DNA of 64,000 nt, taken from assembly GCA_942490895.1 (NCBI GenBank), contig CALNZC010000058.1, positions 1 to 64,000 on the forward strand, written 5' to 3'. Below the pieces are notes generated by a model. The model saw only the letters and a program-made list of their open reading frames with translations. It was not told the origin of the DNA and ran no database searches. The position numbers and the translations under genes are program-made. Of the stretch, positions 37,560 to 46,047 are shown one piece after another (position 1 is the stretch's first letter; every line of letters starts with the position of its first letter). This DNA is from JAGNXB01 sp942490895. GTDB lineage: Bacteria > Bacteroidota > Bacteroidia > Chitinophagales > Saprospiraceae.

Positions 37560-37655
37560 ATCCCCTCCTGCCGACAGAGTGATGTTGTGCTATCGATTGG
37601 GAGGATTGGTGAGGATTTACCAACAAAACCTGACGATCAGACGTTATCTTTGGAG

Positions 37656-37961
37656 ATGTTCCGAAAGCAACCCAAGCCCAGACCATTTGATTACCGGCCA
37701 CGGTATTATGATCCGGACAAGTCTTTCTTATCGGATCACCTGCCAGCCGCTAAAAGCGGTGATGCACGGGTCGAGGCCATGAAAAGTCGGATTTCCCGAC
37801 AATTCAGAAGCGGCGATTCTTCCGGGTCTTTTCGCACAGAGACACAACGTCAGATCAAGCGTTCAAATCGCATTCTGATCATTGTTCTTGGGCTGTTGTT
37901 GATCGGAGCATATTGGTTTCTTACTGTACATTTGCCGCGAATTCTCGCGGTTATTGAATAA
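37656..37961 (+). CDS. Small single-pass membrane protein upstream of mutL
   Basis: From the ATG at 37656 the protein has 101 residues. It starts MFRKQPKPRPFDYRPRYYD, a basic, aromatic N-terminus, has a charged middle (RQIKRSNR), and one C-terminal membrane helix (about residues 73-90). Small proteins with the F-D-Y-x-P-R-Y/F-Y-D motif followed by a helix are recurrent ahead of mutL in Bacteroidota, from memory. The stop is 6 bases before mutL, so it is probably co-transcribed. The function is unknown. Confidence 0.75.
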   Translation: MFRKQPKPRPFDYRPRYYDPDKSFLSDHLPAAKSGDARVEAMKSRISRQFRSGDSSGSFRTETQRQIKRSNRILIIVLGLLLIGAYWFLTVHLPRILAVIE

Positions 37962-37967
37962 TCCTTC

Positions 37968-39812
37968 ATGGGCGATATCATCAAACTTCTTCCGGATGCC
38001 ATCGCCAATCAGATCGCAGCCGGAGAGGTCATTCAGCGGCCGGCATCTGTGGTTAAGGAGTTGCTGGAAAATGCTCTGGACGCTGGTTCAGCACGCATTC
38101 AGCTGATCCTGAAAGATGGTGGCAAACAACTCATTCAAGTTGTGGATGATGGTTGTGGGATGTCTGTTACAGATGCCCGAATGAGCTTTGAACGGCACGC
38201 CACCTCCAAAATTCGCAGCGCAGCAGATCTTTTCCATATCCGCACCATGGGATTCCGAGGTGAGGCCCTGGCATCCATAGCCTCCGTCGCTCAGGTCGAA
38301 TTACGAACACGACGAGAGGAAGACACCCTGGGCACCCGTATTCTAATCGAAGGCACGGCGATCAAAGCCCAGGAGGACTGTGCTACAGTTCCAGGGACCA
38401 ACCTTTCCGTCAGGAATCTCTTTTACAATGTTCCGGCACGGCGCAAATTCCTCAAATCAGATACGGTCGAAATGCGGCATATCCTCGAGGAATTTCAGAG
38501 GACAGCCATTGCTCATCCTGAGATCCACTTCGCACTTCACCACAACGATCAGGAAGTCTATCACCTGCCTCCTGCCAATCAGAGGCAACGCGTCGTTGCC
38601 GTGTTGGGATCAAATAGCAACAAGAAAATGATCCCCGTTGAAGAGGAAGCAGACCGTCTTTCTGTTTCCGGATTTGTAGGCCGACCAGAGGCTGCAAAGA
38701 AGTCACGCGGAGATCAGTACCTCTATGTCAACCGACGATTTATTCGCAGTGGTTACCTGCACCATGCCATCCTCAGCGCCTTTGAAGAACTGATCGGTGA
38801 CGATCAACATCCCCTTTACGTTCTTTTTCTGGAGATTGACCCCGAACGTATTGATGTCAATGTTCATCCCACCAAACATGAGATCAAGTTTGAAGATGAA
38901 CGACTGATTTACCACTTCGTCAAAGTTTCCGTCCGCCACGCTCTGGGACAGTACCACATTGTCCCCTCGCTGGATTTCGAACCGGACCATTCTGTGGCTT
39001 CCTCGAAGTTCGCTCATAGCGTCCCTTCAATGTCACGGGAAAAGAACATTTCCACCATTAAAAGTAAGGACCAACGTTCTGCAGCCACAAAGGATTGGCA
39101 GGAACTCTTCACCGTCCTCCAGCAACCCCTTGAAGCAGAGAATCCAAATGCTTCACTCGGACTGGATGACCCGCTCGCACCAGCTGTGACCTTGAAAAGT
39201 GGTCCGGCAGAAGGGGAACAGTTGTCCACACATGCCGCTGAACGGACACCGATCAAGCCTTACCAGATCCAACAGACATATATCCTGACTCCGATCAAGT
39301 CCGGTTTTATTCTGATCGACCAACAGGCTGCTCACGAACGCATTCTCTATGAGCAATACCTCGAGCAACTCCAGGGACAACCGGCTCGTATTCAGAAGGA
39401 GCTCTTTCCCAGAACCATTGAACTCAATCCCGTTGAAGGGCAAGTGATCCGTACGCTGTTAGCTGATCTCTTACAATTGGGCTTTGACCTACAGGAGTTT
39501 GGTCAGAATACCTTTATCCTCCATGGCGTCCCTGCCAATCTCCTCCATGGTCAGGATGCCCTGGCCCTGATCCACCGACTGCTCGAACAACACAAACAGG
39601 ATCACCCTCTCAAGGCGGGAAATCAGGAAGCCCTGGCCATGAGTCTGGCCCGGCAGGCTGCATACCGACGTGGAACTGCCCTGGATGAAGACACCATGCA
39701 GAATCTGATCGATCGGCTTTTCGCATGTTCCATTCCCTATAAAAGCCCCAGAGGCCGCCACTGTTTCATTACTTACGAACTGGAAGAGCTTGCCAAACGT
39801 TTCTCCGGTTAA
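37968..39812 (+). CDS. mutL: DNA mismatch repair protein MutL
   Basis: The 614 residues contain the GHKL ATPase motifs in order: ELLENALDAGS near residue 40, VVDDGCGM, TMGFRGEALASI near 91, and NVPARRKFL near 153. An N-terminal transducer domain and a Ser/Thr-rich linker (about 340-430) follow. The C-terminal dimerisation domain has IDQQAAHERILYE, matching the DQHA-x2-E-x4-E endonuclease motif with Gln for His. The final CPNGRP-type motif reads SPRGRHC, so metal binding may be altered. The length is normal. It heads the mutL-rhomboid-rhomboid-nuclease run. Confidence 0.95.
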   Translation: MGDIIKLLPDAIANQIAAGEVIQRPASVVKELLENALDAGSARIQLILKDGGKQLIQVVDDGCGMSVTDARMSFERHATSKIRSAADLFHIRTMGFRGEALASIASVAQVELRTRREEDTLGTRILIEGTAIKAQEDCATVPGTNLSVRNLFYNVPARRKFLKSDTVEMRHILEEFQRTAIAHPEIHFALHHNDQEVYHLPPANQRQRVVAVLGSNSNKKMIPVEEEADRLSVSGFVGRPEAAKKSRGDQYLYVNRRFIRSGYLHHAILSAFEELIGDDQHPLYVLFLEIDPERIDVNVHPTKHEIKFEDERLIYHFVKVSVRHALGQYHIVPSLDFEPDHSVASSKFAHSVPSMSREKNISTIKSKDQRSAATKDWQELFTVLQQPLEAENPNASLGLDDPLAPAVTLKSGPAEGEQLSTHAAERTPIKPYQIQQTYILTPIKSGFILIDQQAAHERILYEQYLEQLQGQPARIQKELFPRTIELNPVEGQVIRTLLADLLQLGFDLQEFGQNTFILHGVPANLLHGQDALALIHRLLEQHKQDHPLKAGNQEALAMSLARQAAYRRGTALDEDTMQNLIDRLFACSIPYKSPRGRHCFITYELEELAKRFSG

Positions 39813-39855
39813 CCTATCTTCCCGCTTCCGGAACAACTGAAACAATCAGCACTAC

Positions 39856-40464
39856 ATGAACAGTATTACCCCTGTCGTAAAACACTTATTAGTCATCAAC
39901 GTACTGATGTTCATCGGCACATTGTGGATGGGTGATGACCGATTGATGCTGGCCGCTTTTTACCCCACTTCGGATCTATTTCAGCCTTATCAGCTGATCA
40001 CCTATATGTTTATGCATGCCGATATGGGTCACATCTTTTTCAATATGTTTGGCCTCTATATGTTTGGACCACCCCTCGAGATGGTTTGGGGGCCAAAGAA
40101 GTTCCTGTTCTATTACTTCATCACCGGGTTTGGGGCGTTAGCGCTTCACTTCCTGGTCAAGTATATTGACCTCCATTATATGGGTGGTGCCGCTTCTAGT
40201 ATCAATATTCCCGTTCTCGGTGCTTCAGGATCCATTTTTGGTATTCTGACCGGCTTCGGAGTCCTTTTTCCCAATCAGCGCTTGATGCTGTTGTTTCCAC
40301 CCATCCCGATCAAAGCAGGACTCTTGGTTATTCTCTATGCGGGTCTTGAGCTCTTTTTAGGGTTGGGTAATTTTGAATCCGGAGTAGCCCATTTTGCGCA
40401 TCTTGGTGGAGCTCTTTCCGGGTTTTTATTGATCCTTTACTGGCAAGGTTTTCGATTGCGCTAA
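39856..40464 (+). CDS. Rhomboid-family intramembrane serine protease
   Basis: The 202 residues have six predicted membrane helices. Catalytic features are intact: HIFFNMFGLYMFG in the L1/TM2 region, GASGSIFG with the nucleophilic Ser in TM4, and HFAHLGGALSGF with the catalytic His in TM6. Rhomboids cleave membrane proteins within the bilayer. A second rhomboid follows 21 bases downstream. The substrate is unknown. Confidence 0.93.
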   Translation: MNSITPVVKHLLVINVLMFIGTLWMGDDRLMLAAFYPTSDLFQPYQLITYMFMHADMGHIFFNMFGLYMFGPPLEMVWGPKKFLFYYFITGFGALALHFLVKYIDLHYMGGAASSINIPVLGASGSIFGILTGFGVLFPNQRLMLLFPPIPIKAGLLVILYAGLELFLGLGNFESGVAHFAHLGGALSGFLLILYWQGFRLR

Positions 40465-40485
40465 ACCAAGACTAACTTTACTCAC

Positions 40486-41403
40486 ATGCTCCAATCGATC
40501 CTGGATGATGTCCGCCGGGAGTTCCGCATGGGAAACATGGTGACCCGGTTGGTCATCATCAACATCTCCGGCTTTCTGCTGATCAACCTGATCCGATTGA
40601 TCTTCTGGTTGAGTAATGCCGGGGCCATTCATCCGCTCTATTTCCAGATTCGCAAGTTTCTTACCCTCTCATCCGAACCCTGGTTTGATCTGACCCATCC
40701 CTGGGTGTTGATCACTAGTATTTTTCTCCATGAAGGATTCTGGCACCTCTTGTGGAATATGCTCTTCCTCTTCTGGTTTGGTCGGATTGTCGGGGATCTG
40801 ATCGGCAACCATCGAGTAATGCCCATCTATGTCCTCGGAGGAGTCTTTGCCGGACTGATCTTTATTCTAAGCGCCCAGTTCCTGGCATTTGGCAACCACG
40901 GAGAGGTCTATGCCCTCGGAGCATCTGGAGCTGCAATGGCCCTGGTGGTTGCTGCGGGAATGATCGCTCCGGATTATGGCCTTCATTTGATCCTGATTGG
41001 CGAAGTCAAACTCAAGTATGTCGTAGCCTTTCTCGTGGTCCTCGACCTGCTCAGCCTGGCCAATGACAACAATACCGGGGGTCATTTTGCCCATCTCGGT
41101 GGCGCTTTCTTCGGATACCTTTTTATCATCCTGCTCCGTGAAGGGGTAGATCTCAGCATCTGGGTCAATAAGTGGACGGCGGCTTTTGGGGCCCTGTTTC
41201 AGAAAGGACCCAATTCGCGAAAAGGACCACGACTAGTCTATGTACAGGAGCCAACCATAGAAAAAAAGGAAAAGGCACGTTCCCGAATGGATGATCCTCA
41301 GAAAAAACTGGATGCCATCCTAGAAAAAATCAAGCAAAAAGGGATTGACTCTCTCAACAAAGAGGAACGTGATTTCCTTGAAAATCAGAGTGCAGATTCG
41401 TGA
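40486..41403 (+). CDS. Rhomboid-family intramembrane serine protease with C-terminal extension
   Basis: The 305 residues share the rhomboid core: HLLWNMLFLFWFG, GASGAAMA with the catalytic Ser, and HFAHLGGAFFGY with the catalytic His. After the last helix it has a charged cytosolic tail of about 90 residues (RKGPRLVYVQEPTIEKKEKA, then a Lys/Glu-rich helix with LDAILEKIKQKG). This tail is absent from the preceding paralogue and is the main difference between the two. The GTG of the next gene overlaps its last bases. Confidence 0.92.
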   Translation: MLQSILDDVRREFRMGNMVTRLVIINISGFLLINLIRLIFWLSNAGAIHPLYFQIRKFLTLSSEPWFDLTHPWVLITSIFLHEGFWHLLWNMLFLFWFGRIVGDLIGNHRVMPIYVLGGVFAGLIFILSAQFLAFGNHGEVYALGASGAAMALVVAAGMIAPDYGLHLILIGEVKLKYVVAFLVVLDLLSLANDNNTGGHFAHLGGAFFGYLFIILLREGVDLSIWVNKWTAAFGALFQKGPNSRKGPRLVYVQEPTIEKKEKARSRMDDPQKKLDAILEKIKQKGIDSLNKEERDFLENQSADS

Positions 41404-42449
41404 AAAAAGCATCGGTTCTGTTCATTCCCTTCACCTTGATCGTGAGCCTGTTCATGATCCTGACCCTGATGGCCCCTTGGGTCTCCCCAAGTGCATTCTG
41501 GCCTGCTCTCTTTGCCGCCTATGGTTTTGTTTATCTTTTTCCGCTTCTGATCCTCTGTCTCATTTACTGGCTGCGACCACCCCGACGCTGGGTATTGCTA
41601 CCCGCTATTCTCCTCCTGCTGAGTATCCCGAGTCTGAATCGACACATTCAATGGGGTGGGACTGAAGCCTCTTCTTCCTCACCCAAAGGAGTGGTGATCG
41701 CCACTTTGAATGCCTACTCTCTTCACAAACTCAAGCTGGATAAAAAGAATGCCGTCCAGGTCGACCGCACCAAGTCAGTCGACCTCTTTCCCAAAGACAT
41801 GCAACCAGATATCGTATGTCTCCAGGAAATCCCCCTGATCTACCAACCCCGAGGCCCAGATTGGGGTATTTCAAACAGCTTTCTCTTTCGTCACAAAAAT
41901 TCATTGATTGTCAGTCGATATCCCATTGACACAAAAGGAAAAAAATCGTTTGAAGGAAGTGGCAATAGTATTTCCTGGGCGGATATTACCACTCCTATTG
42001 GACAGATTCGAGTGTTTAACGTCCACCTCCAATCCAATCGGATCAGTCAGGATGCAGACAACCTGGCCCATGCGCCAATGGATGAGGCCAAGACCTGGTC
42101 AGGATGGAAAAAAGTTCTACGCAAAGTGCGCAATTCCACTCTACTTCGAGCAGAACAAGCACAATGGCTTGCTGATGCAGTACGGCAAAGTCCGCACCCG
42201 ACAATGGTTGCCGGAGATTTCAATGATACCCCGCAATCCTTTGCCTATCGGATCATCCGCAAGGGCCTGAAAGACAGTTTTGAACATGGTGGGTCTGGTT
42301 TTGGTACCACTTTTGCCGGCCGCATACCCGGACTTCGTATTGATTTCATCCTGGCCTCTCCAGATCTGGAAGTGATCGATCATCAGGTGTCTCCTGTCCG
42401 ATATAGCGATCACTATCCCGTTTTGTCGCGAGTGATCAAAGCCGATTGA
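41400..42449 (+). CDS. Membrane-anchored endonuclease/exonuclease/phosphatase (EEP) family protein
   Basis: The 349 residues start at GTG 41400, overlapping the rhomboid stop by 4 bases. The first 80 residues hold two or three membrane helices. The EEP domain then has CLQEIPLI near residue 141 (metal-binding Glu), the VFNVHLQSNRI motif, MVAGDFNDTPQS near 269 (Asp/Asn pair) and RYSDHYPVLS at the end with the catalytic His. EEP enzymes hydrolyse phosphodiesters of nucleic acids or lipids. This gene order after mutL and rhomboids is common in Bacteroidota. Confidence 0.88.
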   Translation: MKKASVLFIPFTLIVSLFMILTLMAPWVSPSAFWPALFAAYGFVYLFPLLILCLIYWLRPPRRWVLLPAILLLLSIPSLNRHIQWGGTEASSSSPKGVVIATLNAYSLHKLKLDKKNAVQVDRTKSVDLFPKDMQPDIVCLQEIPLIYQPRGPDWGISNSFLFRHKNSLIVSRYPIDTKGKKSFEGSGNSISWADITTPIGQIRVFNVHLQSNRISQDADNLAHAPMDEAKTWSGWKKVLRKVRNSTLLRAEQAQWLADAVRQSPHPTMVAGDFNDTPQSFAYRIIRKGLKDSFEHGGSGFGTTFAGRIPGLRIDFILASPDLEVIDHQVSPVRYSDHYPVLSRVIKAD

Positions 42450-42472
42450 CCGGATTCCTCTGCCGGAAATAC

Positions 42473-42480
42473 TAATTTTG
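42473..42480 (+). promoter_or_regulatory. Bacteroidota-type -7 element for cysS (TAATTTTG)
   Basis: TAATTTTG matches TAnnTTTG and ends 4 bases before the cysS ATG, so any transcript from it would be leaderless or nearly so. A TTGAC at 42446-42450 lies upstream, with a longer than usual spacer. Confidence 0.4.
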
Positions 42481-42484
42481 CCTT

Positions 42485-43969
42485 ATGACCAAGGACCTCA
42501 CCGTTTACAACAGCCTCGCCAGAGAGAAACAGCTCTTCAAACCCATCCATGCCGGATATGTGGGCATGTATGTCTGTGGACCTACAGTCTATAATGATGT
42601 ACACCTGGGAAACTGCCGGTCTTTTGTCAGCTTTGATATCATCTTTCGCACCTTCCAATACCTCGGTTACAAAGTGCGCTATGTCCGCAACATCACCGAT
42701 GTCGGGCATCTGCTGGATGACGGTGAGGATCGCATTGCCAAAGGGGCTCGTCTCGAGCAACTGGAGCCTATGGAGATCGTGCAGAAGTATACCAATGGCT
42801 TCCACGATATCATGCGGGTCTTCAATGCCCTACCACCCAGTATCGAGCCTCGAGCAACCCAACATATCATCGAACAGATCGAAATGGTCAAAGCCATTCT
42901 GGAAAATGGTTTTGCCTACGAGAAAAACGGTTCTGTATATTTCGATGTGCCCAAGTTTGCCAAAGAAACCGGCCATTATGGCGATCTGTCCGGCCGGGTG
43001 ATTGATGACCTTCTCCAGGAGACCCGGGATCTCAAACGACAGGATGAAAAAAATCATCCCGCGGATTTTGCCATATGGATGAAAGCTGATCCGGAACATA
43101 TCATGCGCTGGCCCTCACCCTGGGGCGAAGGCTTCCCGGGCTGGCATTTGGAATGTTCGGCTATGAGTACTAAATATCTGGGTAAAACCTTCGATATCCA
43201 TGGCGGTGGTTCTGACCTGAAGTTTCCACACCACGAAAACGAGATCGCCCAGAACTTCGGGTCTTGTGGCTGTGCACCGGCCAACTATTGGCTTCACGGG
43301 AATATGCTCCTCCTGAACGGACGGAAAATGTCCAAAAGCGAGGGGAACACCATTTCCCCGGAACAACTCTTCACCGGCGACAGTCCCTTGATCAGCAAGG
43401 GATACACCCCCATGGTGATCCGGTTCTTTATGCTGATGGCCCACTACCGGTCGACTCTGGATATCACCGATGAGGCTCTTCAAGCCGCAGAAAAAGGATA
43501 CAAGCGAATGATGGATGCCTGGCAGAGTCTGGATGGACTGAAAGGTACAGGACAGACGCCATCGGACATCGACCAGGAGATTTTGGCCACTCTGGATGGC
43601 GCTATTGCCAACCTGTGTGATGACTTCAACACTCCCATGGCCCTGGCCAAACTTTTCGAAGTGGTCCCTCGGATCAATGGACTCATCGGTGGGCAGATCC
43701 AACAAGATCAGATCCAACAGTCAACACTCGTTCAAACCAAGCAGGTCATGGGAGATCTTCTTTTTATGGTCTTTGGCCTGCGCGAGGAAGAACGTGCTGG
43801 AGGAGCATCCGGCACACTGGATGCCTTGATGGCCTTGATCCTGGATCTCCGACAATCAGCTCGGGCCAACAAAGACTGGCCCACTGCCGATAAGATCCGG
43901 GATGGACTCAATGAGGCTGGGATCGTCGTCAAAGACGGGGCTGAAGGCTCTAGCTGGACAGCGTCCTGA
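42485..43969 (+). CDS. cysS: Cysteine--tRNA ligase
   Basis: The 494 residues match CysRS. They include YVCGPTVYNDVHLGN with the zinc Cys and the HIGH-equivalent HLGN near residue 30, GWHLECSAMS near 220 (second zinc Cys), HHENEIAQ near 246 (zinc His and Glu) and GRKMSKSEGN near 280 (KMSKS loop). The alpha-helical DALR-type anticodon domain follows. It charges tRNA-Cys with cysteine in the cytoplasm. The length is typical. Confidence 0.97.
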   Translation: MTKDLTVYNSLAREKQLFKPIHAGYVGMYVCGPTVYNDVHLGNCRSFVSFDIIFRTFQYLGYKVRYVRNITDVGHLLDDGEDRIAKGARLEQLEPMEIVQKYTNGFHDIMRVFNALPPSIEPRATQHIIEQIEMVKAILENGFAYEKNGSVYFDVPKFAKETGHYGDLSGRVIDDLLQETRDLKRQDEKNHPADFAIWMKADPEHIMRWPSPWGEGFPGWHLECSAMSTKYLGKTFDIHGGGSDLKFPHHENEIAQNFGSCGCAPANYWLHGNMLLLNGRKMSKSEGNTISPEQLFTGDSPLISKGYTPMVIRFFMLMAHYRSTLDITDEALQAAEKGYKRMMDAWQSLDGLKGTGQTPSDIDQEILATLDGAIANLCDDFNTPMALAKLFEVVPRINGLIGGQIQQDQIQQSTLVQTKQVMGDLLFMVFGLREEERAGGASGTLDALMALILDLRQSARANKDWPTADKIRDGLNEAGIVVKDGAEGSSWTAS

Positions 43970-44008
43970 TGAACTGATTCATTGTCGGACTCTTTCACCA
44001 CGATGATT

Positions 44009-45172
44009 TCAATCAGTCAGAATCAGTTTTTTTACATCGATCAACGTACCATTCTCATTTGAGATAATGACTAAGTACATCCCCCTGGGCTGATTTCCCA
44101 ACCATATTAGAGGTTGTTGACCCTGATGAACCAAATGGCCGGTCAAATCCATAATCAGAAATTGTTCTCCAGGTATCAGGTCGATGTAGACCTCATTGGT
44201 CGCCGGGTTGGGCGTCATGACATGCCTCTTGAATGAAGCGTCTGAAAGTTCCGTTGCCACCATCAGACAGTTACTGATCTTGATCGGATTCTCACCGGAA
44301 ACATCCATTCGCCAAATTTCCCATGTCTTATTATTTGCATTCAGATTATGGGTATAAAAAATCTGTGGAAGCGTTGGGTGGAAAAAGGGGATGTAAAAAT
44401 ATTCCTGCTCCTGAGCATTAGTGATCCTTTCCCAATTGCTACCATCTGCATCTGCGATGACAATATCACAGCCTTTGTTATATCCTAACCATTCTGTGGT
44501 AGAGAACACCAATTTGGTGCCATCTGCATTAAAATGCATCCCGATCTCAGCGTACCCGAAGGCATTTTCCGGTGTAATGCTGACCCAGTTATTTCCATCG
44601 AGGTCCATCATGACAATATGGTTATTGGCATTCAACCCCTGAAGGAAATAGATCTTCTGACCTCCGGGGTGAAAGACTGGAGCTGATTGCCAGTAAGCTC
44701 CTGATTCATTCGTGATCTGGGTACGACCAGAGCCATCCATGTTCATTATGAAGACTTCCGGATAATTACTGTCGTCCCAAGCATCAAAGAGGATCTTCGT
44801 ACCGTCAGGGGAAAATGTTGGATTGCCATCATATCGCGCGTTGTTTGTCAGGTTGGTTATTTCAGATCCATCTGCATTCATGATATAGACTTCACCGTCC
44901 AGACCATAGGCATTCATCTGAAAAACAACCTTTTGACCATCCGGACTGGGGATGGGGTTGTACTTGTTTGGTAGTGTATGAGTTAATTGTTCAAGCTCCG
45001 ATCCATCAATTTTCGATCGGAAGATCTGGTTTACACCACCATCCCGATTGGAGGTGAAATACAAATGTTCGCCATCCGATGTAGGAGTTGAACAAAAATT
45101 GAAACAGGTTTCCTGCGCATAAGCTGTACTTAGCCCAAGAATAAAAAGTATCAGGTATAGCAGATGTTTCAT
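44009..45172 (-). CDS. Secreted TolB-like beta-propeller protein with T9SS sorting domain
   Basis: From the ATG at 45170-45172 the protein has about 387 residues; the frame's earlier TTG/ATG is rejected since it precedes the signal. The signal peptide ends at TAYAQ. Six or so PD40 repeats follow, of the pattern YFTSNRDGGVNQIF, FSPDGTKILFDAWDD and FNADGTKLVFSTTEW. The last 75 residues form a type A sorting domain: TPNPATNEVYIDLIPG, FLIMDLTGHLVHQG, then a final Lys-rich strand. It should be exported by T9SS and attached to the cell surface or released. It stands alone on this strand. Confidence 0.85.
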   Translation of the reverse strand: MKHLLYLILFILGLSTAYAQETCFNFCSTPTSDGEHLYFTSNRDGGVNQIFRSKIDGSELEQLTHTLPNKYNPIPSPDGQKVVFQMNAYGLDGEVYIMNADGSEITNLTNNARYDGNPTFSPDGTKILFDAWDDSNYPEVFIMNMDGSGRTQITNESGAYWQSAPVFHPGGQKIYFLQGLNANNHIVMMDLDGNNWVSITPENAFGYAEIGMHFNADGTKLVFSTTEWLGYNKGCDIVIADADGSNWERITNAQEQEYFYIPFFHPTLPQIFYTHNLNANNKTWEIWRMDVSGENPIKISNCLMVATELSDASFKRHVMTPNPATNEVYIDLIPGEQFLIMDLTGHLVHQGQQPLIWLGNQPRGMYLVIISNENGTLIDVKKLILTD

Positions 45173-45552
45173 GAGATTTTGCTTTTGGTGATCAAACTCT
45201 TTCAACATATTCTAGCCCTGAAATCCCAGATTGTCAATGATGCCGGTCATGAGAGAATCGAGAGCGCAGGTACACGCATAAAAAGCCTCTGTAATGGGCT
45301 TGGTTTCCAGAAGTTTATCTCACACAAACCAAATGCTCTGATCACAATCATTGGTTCGAATGACTACCATTATCCAGAATGCTAAACCGACCAGCTACAT
45401 TTCTCATCCGGGATGGCTCGTCAGGTTGAGATCTCATCCCCGATCCGCCTTCATACGGTGAGGGTTCTTCTCTCCTGTTTCCAATAGCTCGCCCCTTCTG
45501 CAGCTTTTTCACCTGTTCATCTCGGCACTATTTCTCACTAATCCCAATTCGT
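45173..45552. other. Intergenic region between divergent T9SS-cargo genes
   Basis: This 380-base gap separates the minus-strand propeller gene from the plus-strand cassette. Short frames are present but none has a credible start or codon pattern. A GGTTCGAATGAC stretch near 45,353 recalls a tRNA T-arm but has no cloverleaf around it. It presumably holds two divergent promoters, which I cannot place with confidence. Confidence 0.5.
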
Positions 45553-46044
45553 ATGAACAAGCGAATGACGGGTGTCCTGTTCTTTTGTTTTTGGGTCCTG
45601 GGCCTGCCGGCACAGTTGACATGGGAGCGAAATGTGCTGGCCACCTCCGGATCCACCTTGACTTCGGGTCCACTGACTGTCAATCTCACTATGGGAGAAG
45701 CCATAGTGGGTTCATTCAATGCCGGAGCCAATGCCCTGTCGACCAATCTTGGTTTTCAACAGGGTAACCTGATGCTGACAGGCATCGAAGACTGGGCATT
45801 ACCATCATTGCCTCGTGTCTATCCCAACCCGTTTCATCACACCCTCACCATTGACGTGGAGTTGGACCAACAGGGTCAACTGGCACTGATGGATGCCCGG
45901 GGAGAGTCCATCCACTTACAAGAGATGAATGGGTCCTCCTCGACAACCCTCCGTTTGGCTGATCTGCCTGCAGGTTCCTATATCCTCAAATGGCTGGATC
46001 TCCATTCTGGTCAAACCTCATCCCTCATCCTGATAAAACAATAA
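45553..46044 (+). CDS. Small T9SS type A sorting-domain protein (cassette copy 1)
   Basis: The 163 residues start with a signal peptide (LGLPAQ), then a 65-residue mature region with STLTSGPLTVNLTMGEAIVG and LSTNLGFQQGNLMLTG. A type A sorting domain makes up the rest (PRVYPNPFHHTLTIDVELDQ, LPAGSYILKWLD). The main domain resembles Bacteroidota surface proteins of the LSxNLGFQQGNL type. It is 3 bases upstream of a fibre-like gene and has a second copy at 48443, so it is half of a duplicated cassette. Confidence 0.85.
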   Translation: MNKRMTGVLFFCFWVLGLPAQLTWERNVLATSGSTLTSGPLTVNLTMGEAIVGSFNAGANALSTNLGFQQGNLMLTGIEDWALPSLPRVYPNPFHHTLTIDVELDQQGQLALMDARGESIHLQEMNGSSSTTLRLADLPAGSYILKWLDLHSGQTSSLILIKQ

Positions 46045-46047
46045 GCC

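Noticed and set aside
45340..45375. GGTTCGAATGAC looks like a tRNA T-arm
   Set aside because: No acceptor, D or anticodon stem can be folded around it, and there is no CCA or matching 5' strand.
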